Assembly: GCF_024323335.1 (NCBI RefSeq)
Contig: NC_066579.1
Coordinates: forward strand, 358,128,900-358,192,899
Source of the DNA: Lathyrus oleraceus
Lineage: Eukaryota > Streptophyta > Magnoliopsida > Fabales > Fabaceae
Direction: 5' to 3'
DNA length: 64,000 bases
Part shown: in pieces, positions 21,501-31,459 of the stretch
How positions within the stretch are numbered: the stretch's first letter is position 1
Layout: the number at the start of each line of letters is the position of its first letter
The notes under the pieces: generated by a model
The model's input: only the letters and a program-made list of their open reading frames with translations
Database searches by the model: none
What the model was told of the DNA's origin: nothing
Position numbers and translations under genes: made by a program

Positions 21501-21606
21501 CCAGGCTTTGGAACATAGACTTTCTTCCCGTCATATGTCGCGAGCATCCAGAGTCCAGGTACCATGACTGGTGTCTGAACATTGCTGCATAGGATATCTG
21601 CAACAT
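18526..21606 (-). CDS. pol: SIRE A pol: protease, integrase, reverse transcriptase, RNase H
   Basis: 1026 codons from the first ATG in frame, though the protein is normally made as a gag fusion. Retropepsin has WYLDSGCSRHM (catalytic D18). Integrase has a zinc finger H147-H152-C181-C184 and a D212, D275, E311 triad with 35 residues between the last two. Reverse transcriptase has QMDVKSAFLNG (about 625-635) and YVDD (712-715). RNase H has CDADYAGD (about 875), TAEAEY (915-920), D952 and D1001. The C-terminus LENLNIKNCPE is the usual end for this clade. No stop or frameshift inside. The frame is offset by one base from gag, with a 113-bp overlap. Confidence 0.96.
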   Translation of the reverse strand: MLQISYAAMFRHQSWYLDSGCSRHMTGRKSMFQSLELKDAGFVGFGGDQKGRIRGSGTIGNGTLPSISDVLYVEGLMHNLLSISQLSDNGYDVIFNQKTCKAISQNDGSVLFTGKRKNNIYKINLSDLKDQNVKCLMSVHEEQWVWHRRLGHISMRKLSQLTKLELVRGLPKLKFSSDALCEACQKGKFSKTSFKKKNVVSTSKPLELLHIDLFGPVKTASVNGKKYGLVIVDDYSRWTWVKFLKHKSESHSVFTSFCSKVQKEFDSKIVRVRSDHGGEFENKDFEELFDSNGISHDFSCPRTPQQNGVVERKNRTLQEMARTMINETNVAKHFWAEAVNTACYIQNRISIRPILEKTPYELCKGRKPNISYFHPFGCICFILNTKEHLNKFDSKAQKGIMLGYSERSKGYRVYNTETKIVEESIHVRFDDKLDPEKSKLVEKFADLEITLVESEKTPEATVTPDSEEIKSPEIPRKVKSRINVSEDLILGNKDEPVRTRSTFRTSEDIPLGLVSLIEPMSCDEALQDNDWVAAMQEELDQFSKNDVWDLVPKPRGTHVIGTRWVFRNKLNEKGEVVRNKARLVAQGYSQQEGIDYNETFAPVARLESIRLLVSFAINHSIKLYQMDVKSAFLNGYISEEVYVNQPPGFENSNFPEHVFKLKKSLYGLKQAPRAWYERLSNFLLEQNFIRGKVDSTLFCKNLNNDLMICQIYVDDIIFGSANISVCQEFSKLMQAEFEMSLMQELKFFLGIQINQTPEVTYVHQSKYIKDVLKKFDMTECNSAKTPMHPTCILEKEEVSNKVCQKLYRGMIGSLLYLTATRPDILFSVCLCARFQSDPRESHLTAVKRILKYLKGTPNLGLMYEKTSEYRLSGYCDADYAGDRIERKSTSGNCQLLGNNLISWASKRQSTIALSTAEAEYISASLCTTQMLWMKHQLEDLQIFESNIPIFCDNTAAICLSKNPILHSRAKHIEIKHHFIRDYVQKGIVTLKFIDTEHQWADIFTKPLAEDRFLFILENLNIKNCPE

Positions 21607-23293
21607 AGATAATCTTATCTTTCGGTACCCAGAATCTCTTGGGTCCTTTTAGATTAGTTTTCCCAGAGTTTCTCACAACTTTGGGTCTTCTAGCATTTTT
21701 AAATTTGTGTTCTTGTGTGTGTGTGTAGTGATATGAAAAAGGTGATTTAATTTGGTTACTGGTAGAGGTTTTATGTTCCTCAGAATCATACCCAATTCCC
21801 CTTTTATTATTCTGACTTACTCCATAAATCATGGATGCCATAATACTCCTATCTATTCCATTCTTCAGAAATTTTTGAAAGGCTTCTTCATATTTATAAA
21901 TAATTTCATTTGAAGTTTGTGGTGCTTGAGACAACGCTTCTTCTAATTCTAAGCTTTTGGTTTTAGCTCCATCTTTTTCTAACGTTAAAGATCTGATAGT
22001 ATCTTCTTGTGCTAGAATTGTTGTCTCAAGTTTACTACATTCTTCAGATTTTGCTTTAAGAAGGCCTTTAATGCTTTTAACTTTTTGTTTTAATTTCTGA
22101 AGAGAGGTAAGAGTTTCTGATAAACATGATTCTAAGTCAGATCTAGAAAGTTCAGAAAATACCTCTTCAGATTCTTCATCTGAGCTGCTGGATGTGGTAG
22201 CCATAAGTGCTACGTTGGCTTGTTCATCAGAGTCAGATTCTGATGATCCTGATTCACTATCGTCCCAGGTGGCCATTAGTCCTTTCTTTGTTCTGAAGGT
22301 ATTCTTCTTGAAGCTTTCTTTTCTAGGGTTGTCTTTCTTCAGCTTGGGGCATTCATTTCTGTAATGACCTGTTTCTTTACATTCAAAACAGGTAATATCT
22401 TTATTAGGTTTACCTTTTGAAGTTGACTCTGATCTATCCCCTCTGGGTCTTGATCTTCTGAAGTTGTTGTTGTTCCTTCTTTTCCAGAGTTGCTTAACTC
22501 TTCTGGTTAGTAAGGACAGTTCTTCTTCATCGTCAGAGTCTTCAGGTTCAGAGTCGTCAGTATCTGCAGTTTCTGCCTGGAGAGCTTTGGTTCTGTCTGA
22601 CTTCCGTCTTTCAGGTCTGGACTTCAGCGCCACTGACTTGTTCCTTTTCTGAGGCTCATCCTCCTCTAGTTCTATCTCATGGCTTCTGAGAGAACTAACA
22701 AGTTCTTCAAGGCTGATATTGTTCAGATCCTTTGATAACTTCAGAGCAGTAACCATTGGTCTCCATTTCTTTGGCAGACTTCTGACTATCTTCTTAACAT
22801 GATCTGCAGTCGTGTATCCTTTGTCTAGCACTTTAAGACCTGCAATAAGAGTTTGAAATCTGGAAAACATAGCTTCTATAGCTTCATCATCTTCCATCTT
22901 GAAGGCTTCATACTTCTGGATAAGCGCCTGAGCCTTCGTCTCCTTGACTTGGGAGTTTCCTTCATGGGTCATCTTCAGAGAGTCAAGTATATCTTTGGCA
23001 GTCTCTCTGTTGGTGATCTTTTCATATTCATTGTATGATATGGCATTTAGAAGTATTGTTCTGGCCTTGTGGTGATTTTTGAAAACACGTTTCTGATCTT
23101 CTGACATTTTGCTTCTGGGAACTTCAACTCCATTTAAGACTGGAGGTTTGTATCCATCTGTGACAATGTCCCAGAGGTCAGCATCATAACCCAGAAAGAA
23201 ACTTTCGATTCTATCTTTCCAGTAATCAAACTTTTCTCCATCAAAAACAGGAGGCTTGGCATTGTAAGAATCTTTCTCATTTGAGTGGGCCAT
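21494..23293 (-). CDS. gag: SIRE A gag (599 aa)
   Basis: Structural polyprotein that forms the cytoplasmic particle. It starts at ATG 23293, 58 bp past the PBS. Residues about 10-210 are the copia-type gag domain (FDGEKFDYWKDRIESFF at 18-33). Residues 210-300 are charged and basic. One CX2CX4HX4C zinc knuckle lies at 302-315 (CFECKETGHYRNEC). A long Ser/Glu-rich and coiled-coil C-terminal extension follows, usual for Sireviruses. The last 38 codons overlap the start of pol in another frame and are probably read past a frame switch near 21600. Confidence 0.94.
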   Translation of the reverse strand: MAHSNEKDSYNAKPPVFDGEKFDYWKDRIESFFLGYDADLWDIVTDGYKPPVLNGVEVPRSKMSEDQKRVFKNHHKARTILLNAISYNEYEKITNRETAKDILDSLKMTHEGNSQVKETKAQALIQKYEAFKMEDDEAIEAMFSRFQTLIAGLKVLDKGYTTADHVKKIVRSLPKKWRPMVTALKLSKDLNNISLEELVSSLRSHEIELEEDEPQKRNKSVALKSRPERRKSDRTKALQAETADTDDSEPEDSDDEEELSLLTRRVKQLWKRRNNNNFRRSRPRGDRSESTSKGKPNKDITCFECKETGHYRNECPKLKKDNPRKESFKKNTFRTKKGLMATWDDSESGSSESDSDEQANVALMATTSSSSDEESEEVFSELSRSDLESCLSETLTSLQKLKQKVKSIKGLLKAKSEECSKLETTILAQEDTIRSLTLEKDGAKTKSLELEEALSQAPQTSNEIIYKYEEAFQKFLKNGIDRSIMASMIYGVSQNNKRGIGYDSEEHKTSTSNQIKSPFSYHYTHTQEHKFKNARRPKVVRNSGKTNLKGPKRFWVPKDKIIYVADILCSNVQTPVMVPGLWMLATYDGKKVYVPKPGT

Positions 23294-23351
23294 TGTTTTT
23301 CTCGTACTGGATCTCTCTACACGGTTAAGTGTTTGATTAGAAAATCAATAA

Positions 23352-23375
23352 CAGAGCCGGAGCTCTGATACCAAT
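23352..23375 (-). promoter_or_regulatory. Primer binding site, initiator-Met tRNA type (SIRE A)
   Basis: The complement reads TTGGTATCAGAGCTCCGG directly after the 5' LTR. TGGTATCAGAGC is the standard site for the 3' end of initiator methionine tRNA in Ty1/copia elements. Confidence 0.92.
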
Positions 23376-24415
23376 TGAAGGTGAGAAAAACAAGAAAGGG
23401 GGGGGGGGGGTTTGAATTGTTTGAAAAATAAGCGCTTTTCCAAAAAAGAAAATCACACAATGATTTTATACTGGTTCGCTTATAACACAAAGCTACTCCA
23501 GTCCACCCGACCAAGGTGATTTCGCCTTCAACAAGGACTTAATCCACTAATCTTGAAAGATTACAAACAACCCCTAAGAGAGAAGAAAATCTCTTAGTCC
23601 TCTCAAGTCTACAGACTACAAAGAGTCACTTGAGGAAATCAAATAAAAATTAGATACAAGATATGTAATCTAGAGTGCTTCTAAGAAAGCAAGTATTACA
23701 AATTTAAGAACAGATTTTTCACTTGATAAGCAAAAGCTTAGTGAAATTCTTTGAAAGCAAGGATGATTTTCTTGAGCGTGAAATAATTCAGTATAGTTTT
23801 GGCTAGTTGATTTCTTTCTTACTGAAAGTTGATTTCTTCTCTATTTATATAGGAGTTGAAGTAGTGTTGAAATAGAGTTGAAGTAGAGTTGAATCTGGTG
23901 GATAATGAGATGTAATTACGCCATTCCATAAATAGCTTCTGCAGGAGACTTTTTCTTTTAGAAGTGACTACTTACCACAAGTAGTATCTTCTCTCTTGGA
24001 AGAGGAGATTAACGTCTCTTTCTAATTGAGGAAATCCATTTGCAGAATTTTAACTTGGCTTAAACGTTACTTCATCATGATTAACAAATCTGATTAGAGT
24101 CTTCGTGTATCTGGAGAATCTTGCTTCTGATGTTATTTCTTGAAAGTTCAGATGGCACTGATAACTTCCAGAGTTTACAGAAAGCATTTGTTCAGAGTCA
24201 GAGCTTCTTGAAACGAGATTCCACTTTAGATGCTTCTGATACTTGATAATTTGTATCTGATCTTGTTGTGCATCTGATGACATCATCAGATTTATTTCTT
24301 CTATCTTTAGAACCCTGCACACTTAGAGACTTTTCGTTAGGGTGCCATTTTTGGTTTCATCCTTTGTTATCATCAAAATCAAGGAATCTGTTGTAGAACA
24401 ATTTTTGTTCTTACA
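23376..24415 (-). repeat. 5' LTR of SIRE A (1040 bp)
   Basis: Matches the other LTR without difference in the parts I aligned, except that the G-run after AAGAAA is 13 bases instead of 8. Followed on the element strand by the PBS. This is the LTR that should drive the genomic transcript. Confidence 0.95.
23841..23851 (-). promoter_or_regulatory. TATA box of the SIRE A 5' LTR
   Basis: The complement reads TATATAAATAG, about 565 bp from the LTR start; the copy in the 3' LTR is at 14506-14516. A typical plant TATA box in the expected orientation. Confidence 0.7.
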
Positions 24416-26874
24416 TTACGGTGTTCCTTAGTTACTCTATTTCTCATCAATCCGTCCTTTGTGTGTGACCCTGTAGGTTTTCGCGACGTTGGCAATTATA
24501 TTAAATCCCGCATTTAACATAATAAACAGTGAGCGGTATCTAGCAACACATCACTACTACCCAAGACACGAAAATATCATGTGATCTGACAAAACCTCCT
24601 GTGATAATAATTATGTGTATAATTACCCCTTTGCCCTTATGTCTATATTGAACACAAGGTATAGACCGTGTCATCCTTGTCCAGTTCAATATTGGGCCCA
24701 TAGACATTTATCCTGTTACGCGGGATAGGCAAATTCCATCTAGGTCACTCATGTCCCTCAACATGCTTCGTGGAGTACCCATCAACTGTCTTTATGGTTA
24801 TCCAGTTACGGACAACGTTGGATCAGCAATAAAGCACTCGACTCTACATCTAGGATCCATAGTGGTTTCAGGTTGAAGAGTGGTATACACCATTATCACC
24901 ATGAGAATAACTTATGACACTTTGCATAACTTTCTATATAGTATTCTCATAGCGGGTTAATCCGGTATAAATATTACTCTTAATATTCATACCTATGTTT
25001 AAGACTTGATAACTCTTTATCCATGATCCATAAGATGTGATCATCAGTCTACAAACATAATAGTCTTAATGCTTTAATGTTATCCCACTTCACAATAAAG
25101 CTCGACTACGGATACTTTAAGAATAGTGTCCTTATGTTTAATGTGATCTCATGATTAAGTCATACTTGATACATTAAACGGACTAGCTATTCTAGGGACT
25201 TTATTAATCAAACATAATAAAGAAAAAGCCTTTTATTAATTAATAAATAATTCGATACAAGTACCAAAAGTATTGGCCTCTAGGGCTTACACCAACACCT
25301 ATTTCATTCCAAGATTCCCTTAAAAGTGTTTCTTTTTTTCACCATGTTCTTTCCTTACAACACAAGCCATCAAACCTTCCAAGCAAAAACCAAAGAAGCA
25401 TCAAAGCATTAAGCATCAAGATTCAAGGTTCCAAGATTTGAAAGTTGTGATACCAAAGAAATTCATAACACCACACCAAATTTGCAAGAAAAGAAAGCAA
25501 GTACAAATAGGTATCAAAATGAAAAGTGGACAAAACATGATGTCAACCTAAAAAAGGAACAAAGGTTTGCAAGCATCAAAAGACATAAACCATGGAAATT
25601 TTGAAATTTTATTTGGAAATTTCATCAACAAGTAAAAATCACAAGGTCACAAGATCAACAATAAAGAGGGATATGGGACTGTTGGGGTGTGTTTTTTGTA
25701 TGTCGCTTGATTGATTTGTTTTGTTCATTTACTTATTTTCTTTTCGCCATTGTTGTTGCTTGTAATTTTCAATTTTTTTCTTGGTTTCAACTTTAGGGTT
25801 TATTTTTTGGATTTCGATTCGGTTTGGTTGAGCAAAGTGGGTTTGAGTTTAAGCCATGGTTTAGGGTTTATATGCTTGATGGGTTTGTTGGGGGTATTTA
25901 TTAACTATGTTTTCATGATGGATGATGGGTTAGAGCAGTCGGAGTCAAGGTGAGGAAGAAGAGAACCAGGGAGAAGGGAAAGAAGAAAGAGAAGTAGGGT
26001 TTGAAATGAGCCTAAACCAGGTTTTTTGTCTTTTATACTAAGGGTCTGGGTCCAGGTCAGATCCAACCCGGACCCACTCATTGGCCCGCCCTCAATCTGT
26101 GCATTGAGACCTTTATCCCTTTGTTATGTTGATTTCAGGCCTCACCTCTCTAACTTGGATGCACCCCTAGTGCCAAGAGGACCATGTGTTTTTCTCTTTG
26201 ATTATTTTCTCCATACATCTTTATGTATTATTTTTTTTATAAAAAAAATAAAGAGCATAAACCTTTCATAAAAAAAGAGAAGAGATATTAAAGTTTTTAA
26301 TAATAAAATATTTATTTTCTTTTCTTTTTTAATTTCACTTTATTTTCTTTATCAAAATAAAATGAAAAAACTAAATTTGTTTAGATGCATTCCATGGAGT
26401 TTCTTTTCTTTTCTTTTCATCAAGATACTCAAAAGACTAAAACGGGATTTCTTTAAGAGTTAAACTTTTAGAAATAACTTTGATTGAATTGTTGTTTGAA
26501 CTGTTTGATCCTTATTGATTGTGTGAATGATTGTGTGTTTATACTTCATCCATGATTTATCTAGCCTTTCACTTATACCTTTGATTGTTAAATAAGAAAA
26601 AAATGAAGGCGCGATAAAATCAATCTTGAAAAATAAGATTCAAATGCTTATCTACATCAAGTTACTTTCCAATTCATTTCAAACTTAAGTCATTCTCCCA
26701 TAAATACAAACAAACACTTGATCAACACCAAGTTTCTTTTTCAAACCATTTTCAAAATCAACTAAAATCCATTTCAAACCAATTCTACAATGCGGATAAA
26801 CCCTCGTTAAGTGTCAAGTTTCGTTTTTGCTTATCCGAAGCTTTAAAAATCTTTTCTCAGTAATTTGCTAATTG

Positions 26875-27282
26875 AAAAGGGATTAAGACGGAAGTGATTT
26901 CTTCTCCTTTCCCTGAATGTTCATGTGACGGCTGTAATTAACCTACCATTTGAACATTCATCAATCGCATCAAAACACTTATAAATAACCGAATCAAGTT
27001 AATTCTCTCATGGACGAAAAAGGATTAAGGCGGAGTTATTTCTTCTCTTTTCCTCGAGTATTCGTGTGATGGCCATATTTAGCCTACCATTAGAATACTT
27101 GTTGCCCGTTAAAGAAACACGACTTGATTTGTCACACAATTTTTCATGAATAATTCGATTGAAAAAGGGATAGCGCGGAAGTAATTTCTTCTCGTTTCCT
27201 CGAATGTTCATGTGATGGCCGTAATTAGCCTATCATTTGAATGTACATCAATCACCCAAAACACTCAACACATCAAACACTC
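26875..27282 (+). repeat. Three imperfect ~145-bp tandem repeats in the Ogre A LTR
   Basis: Units start near 26875, 27018 and 27163 with AAAARGGATTAAGRCGGA or close to it, followed by a stretch containing TTTCTTCTC and TAGCCTACCATT. The spacers between conserved halves are diverged. In units 1 and 2 the segment contains an inverted repeat whose arms differ between units by paired changes. Confidence 0.85.
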
Positions 27283-27675
27283 TTCTCGCCCCCGTGCAAT
27301 ATAAAACCTTTTCAAAAAGAGTGTTGTTTAATTAGTTCCACTACGATGCAAACGAATTTCGTAAATATCTAATTGTGAGAAGCGTTTTACCGCTAGAACA
27401 CCATCTAAACATTCATTCAAAAAAGTCGATAGACAAAAAAACATTTGCTATGGAGAACTATGTAGCTTGGAATTCCTCATTATACCTAAGGATATGTAGG
27501 AGTTCGACCCGCAATCTCGTCAAGTACATTAATAAAAAAAACTTTTTGCGACCGCTTTTCTTTTCTCTTTAATGTTTTGACCACTCAAATAAAACAATTT
27601 ACATAAGCTAACATTTCAGTCGTAAATCTAACTAAATGGTTCTCGTTGAATACAACAAATGTCAGGGGTACTAAT

Positions 27676-28812
27676 TGATGAAACTCTGTCATTGCATGTT
27701 TTCGGTCAAAGAAACAGATCAAAACAAGTTAAAGAGGAGAAAAAATGAGGAATAAAGGCCAAAGAAAGATGCAAAAATTATTAAGTATGAAGAAATAAGT
27801 ACTTAGTGAAAATCAGATGAAAAAAGGAGCAAATATGTGCAGCTATTGGAAAATCACGCACAACATCGCACGCGTGATAGAAAAGCTAAGTTTGCATCGC
27901 GCGATCCAAGTTATAACGCGCGTGATGATACATTTTCTGGGATTTTTTTGACACGTTTCTGATCCATTCTGACTGCTTTAAAATGGGAAGTTTGGCACTT
28001 TTTCAAGGGATATACATTTTTACACTGCAAGTGACGATTTACAATACTTAAAGGTATATTTGTAGTGCATTTGAAGCCATTGGAGGACAGTTCTTCAAGG
28101 GGTCTCTTATGCAAACCTCTTATATGTATTTCATATTGTAATTTGTATTATGAGTAGCTAATTCTCTCTAGGTTAGGTTTTCTTTGATAAACCTATTTTA
28201 ATATTGTTGGTACATATGTTTGATTTGTTATTACATGAATAATTTGAGTTATAATTTTATTCAATTTCACCTTGTTCTTAATGCCTTTAATGCGAGATAC
28301 TTTTTTAATTTGATTTTGGACGCATAGGGAATACTGACAATTGGCATATGCGTTGGACCTATGGCAATTGTTGTGCTTATGGCAGTTGAATAGGGATAGA
28401 AGACCTCGAGTAGTGGCTTAGAAATTAACGTTCTATTACATTGCCTAATATTTCTTACGTTGGTGGACTAGGGATAGGAAACTCCGAGTATAGATTAATG
28501 AGTTATAAACCAATGGATTAGGTATAGTGGTTTTGTTAATTCGACGTGGAAATATAGCAATGATATCATTTATGCAATACATCGAACATTAATAGTAGAG
28601 AAATAAGGGATTATATACAAAACCTAACCGCTTTCATATTATTGACAGAACACTCTATTTTCTTTTTCGCCTTAACGCTCGACCCCCCCCCCCCTCCCCA
28701 ATTTAGTATTTTCTAAGCATTTCATAATTATTGTCTTGTTAAATAGACATCCTTGTGGATTCGATATTTTTATTACTTCGACATTATCGGTACACTCACC
28801 GAGAAGTCATCA
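27676..28812 (+). repeat. 5' LTR of Athila-like copy 2 (1137 bp)
   Basis: Starts TGATGA and ends TCATCA, a 6-bp terminal inverted repeat. CG-rich palindrome-like motifs lie at 27865-27880 (ATCGCACGCGTGATAG) and 27897-27926. A run of 12 C begins at 28683. A TATA-like ATATGTAT is near 28120 but is weak. Confidence 0.88.
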
Positions 28813-28948
28813 AGTTTTTGCCGCCATTGTCGGGGGCTATTGATAATTTTAACAAGGCAACGCTTCTGCAACGTTTGTTTATTTATTTATTTATTTATGT
28901 TTTATTTTCTCATTAATTGTAGTGCTACTAAGGTATTTCTTGTTTGTG
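28813..28948 (+). promoter_or_regulatory. Degenerate Athila PBS and leader
   Basis: TTGCCGCCATTGTCGGGGG at 28818-28836 resembles the site typical of Athila elements (GGCGCCGTTGCCGGGGA type) with several substitutions. A TTTA microsatellite at about 28876-28898 follows. The leader leads into the gag remnant. Confidence 0.7.
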
Positions 28949-30130
28949 TATGCACAACTCAGGATCGACATTAACACCGTTTGATCCAGAAATTGAAAGA
29001 AATGCACATGCCATCATGAGAGCAGTTAGAGAAGTAACTCTAGCTAAAAGGATCTTAGTAGAAGATAATTCACTTATTTCTTCGGATGCAAAAGAGGAAT
29101 TCGCTATGGCAGCTGCACATCCCCAAAACTATGAGGGACTATTGCTACAATACTGATGAAGGACATGCTTCTAGAGGGTTTGTACCGGAAGACCCTGCTA
29201 ACTTTGACATAAAAAAATATGTGCTTTCAGGTTTAAGATACAATTCGTTCAACGGGAACATCTTGTTCGCTTCTACGAAACAACTTCGATGTGCAGACCA
29301 ACTGAGGTCATTGGAGACTAAGTCAAGCTAAGGTGTTTTGGTTTCTCGCTAATTGGAAGAGAGGGAGATTGGTTCCTTTTCCTTCCAAATGGAATGATAC
29401 GGACATGGAATGAGCTCGAGGACAAAAATTACAAATTTTGAGCAACAGAAAACTCAGTCAGTGTATAACTCATGGGAAAGGTTTAAACTTTTATTATGCA
29501 GATGCTCGAATCATAATATGAATAACATGGATCAAATGCGGAATTTTATCAAAGGTCTCAAAAGTCAAACATGCATGATACTATATGCTTCTGAGGGAGG
29601 CACAATCAGAACAATGATCAAAACACAAGTTAAAAACCTGATTGAAAAGACGTGCTTGAATGAATATCATTCAAAGAGAGAAAGGTCAGTAAAAATTGAA
29701 ACTGTAGGAACACTCAAAGGTATGTTAGCTATTGATACTCATACTGCATTTTTAGCCCAAATTGAATTATTGAATAAAAAGTTAGCTGAAAGCAGCTTGA
29801 GTAAAGCTAACGCGAGTCAGATAGAAACACTTATTCAAACACCTACAATCCTGAATGAAACTGTAGGCACACCAAAAGGTATGCAAATGGAAGTGGCACT
29901 TTGGAAGGATTGAGTGAAGAAGCTCAATTTTATAATTTCCAAAAAAATAACCCTTATTCCAACACCTACAATCTCGGATTCAAGGATCACCCGAATTTCA
30001 TATGGAGAAATAACCAAAATACAGGTGATAATCAAGGTATTTAGCAAAATCAACAAGCTACAATCCAAAGGAAACCTTCACCACAAGAAGAGACCCTAAA
30101 AAAATCATCCAGGGCACTAAGAGAAATTTT
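28949..30130 (+). pseudogene. gag: Athila-type gag remnant (copy 2)
   Basis: Pieces in at least two frames: 28949-29153 (MRAVREVTLAKRILVEDNSL region), 29160-29328 and 29410-29913. The last contains SWERFKLLLCRC, FIKGLKSQTCMILYASEGGTI and NEYHS, which is the retrotransposon gag domain core. Stops at 29154 and 29329, a missing segment near 29400 and another stop at 29911 show it is dead. A short repeated ETVGT-KGM motif occurs at about 29698 and 29860. No zinc knuckle is visible. Confidence 0.75.
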
Positions 30131-30348
30131 GATTAAGTGATTAACAACATGAAACAATGAGTAAGAACCATGATGTATCTATAAAATATTTGGAGATTCA
30201 AATTGGTCAGCTATCTAGACAAATAGTCGTTTTACCTAGTTCTAGTTGAGGATTTACAGGTAACATTATAGATAATTCTAAAAATGAGACTTGCAAGGTT
30301 ATAGAAACAATTTTTGAGGTGATCATCAACATGGGTGGGGATTAAATA

Positions 30349-31218
30349 GTGGAAGTAAGGACTGAGCAAGAGGAGAGCAAAAGTCAGGGTGACCAGGCTG
30401 AGAAAGGAGTCACAATTGAACAATTAATAGACATAAAATCCCCTTGGAAAAGGACTAAGAAGCATATTCTTAATGACCCTAATCTAGAACTACCTAATTA
30501 TATAAAACCTCTATATCCAGTAATTAAGAAGAAACCATTATAGGAAGATGAGGTGGGATTGTTTGCCAAGTTCAAAGAGATGTTAACCACGCTTCAGGTG
30601 AGTATTTATTTTCATGAAGTTTTAGAGTTAATGTCTAAGTTTGATAAATTTATGAAGGCATTTCTAAAGGGTAAAAAGTATAAGTTGGTCAAAGAACAGG
30701 TAAACATGACTGAGAAAGGCGATACGACAATGTCCTAAACACTGCCACCAAAGTTGAAGGATCCAATTAAGTTCACCATCTCTTGTACTATTGGTGAAGT
30801 AAAGATCTCATACGCTTTATGTGATTTAGGATCTAGTATCAATGTAATGCCACTAAATAAGGTTAAGGGATTGAACTTGGGAGAGATCATACCGAGTAAT
30901 ATGATTATAACTATGGTTTATTTATCTATTACTCATCCTCATGGTATCTTACAAGATATGTTAGTACATGTCGATGGTTTAGTTTTTCCTTCAAATTTTC
31001 TAGTGGTTGACATGAAAGGAGACATGGGAGGGTCAATTATTCTCGGACGCCCATTCTTGGAAACCGGGAAGGCTTTAATATATATGGAAACCGATGAACT
31101 TAGCTTGAAGTTCAACAAGGAAAATATGGTGTTTAATGTGTATGAATGGACACCGGATGTAGAGGATCTAGAGACATGCTACTGGCTTGAAGAAAAAGGT
31201 AGTAAAGTTGACAAATGA
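30349..31218 (+). pseudogene. Gag-protease linker and retropepsin (Athila-like copy 2)
   Basis: 30349-30738 is the acidic linker (contains PNLELPNYIKPLYP and FKEMLTTLQVSIYFHEVLELM), broken by stops at about 30541 and 30736. The protease frame 30739-31218 is open and begins LPPKLKDPIKFTISCTIG. The active-site loop is ALCDLGSSINVMP: Athila proteases usually show DLG rather than DTG or DSG, so this may be intact. The flap-side block GGSIILGRPFLET follows. The stop at 31216 is immediately followed by non-coding DNA where RT would be expected. Confidence 0.8.
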
Positions 31219-31459
31219 AAGAATGAAGGTGGATTAACTGGCGTGAGGGTATCCCTTGCGTCTGATGTGCCCTAGGCATGGACCATTAAGCTAATGACTA
31301 AAAAGAAGCGCTGGATGGGAGGAAACCCATCAGTAAATAAGTCTTTATATTATTAAGTTTAATTTAGATTATTAAAACATGTACATTTTGTGTGTTGTGT
31401 TGCAATAAAAGAAAGCAGGTGAAAGAGAATAAGGAAATAAAAAAAGGAGAAGAAAAGAA
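31219..31459 (+). other. Junction replacing RT-RNase H-integrase
   Basis: Directly after the protease stop comes GGTATCCCTTGCG (about 31247) and then AAGCGCTGGATGGGAGGAAAC (about 31304). The latter resembles the conserved string that follows integrase in complete Athila elements as I remember them. Copy 1 shares the TGACAAA to GGTATCCCTTGCGCATGGACC join. The shared join implies a deletion inherited from a common RT-less progenitor. Confidence 0.6.

Larger units (their letters stand above)
14046..24415 (-). mobile_element. SIRE A: complete SIRE/Maximus (Sirevirus, Ty1/copia) element
   Basis: 10.37 kb with two LTRs (14046-15080 and 23376-24415), initiator-Met PBS, gag, pol in copia order (protease-integrase-RT-RNase H), an env-like third ORF, polypurine tract and the exact 5-bp target duplication ttacg (14041-14045 and 24416-24420). 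The copia domain order, the AAAAAGGGGGAGAT tract and the third ORF identify the Sirevirus clade. LTRs look identical apart from a G-run of 8 versus 13. All three large ORFs are uninterrupted, so insertion is very recent; the gag and pol frames are offset. Confidence 0.96.
13559..25297 (-). repeat. Solo LTR of an unidentified LTR retrotransposon, split by SIRE A
   Basis: In minus orientation it runs from TGTTGGTGTAAG (25297) to CTTCA (13559). Its pieces are 25297-24421 and 14045-13559, 1364 bp without the SIRE insert. The flanking bases cctct (13554-13558) and cctat (25298-25302) form a target duplication with one mismatch. A TATA box on the minus strand at 13909-13900 supports the orientation. 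No PBS or internal region is attached. The superfamily could not be settled; a Ty1/copia origin is my guess from the terminal bases. Confidence 0.7.

Noticed and set aside
25711..26271. Possible host gene between the solo LTR and the tandem repeats
   Set aside because: Lies inside the Ogre A LTR, frames are short and without domain, and the region joins LTR sequence on both sides.
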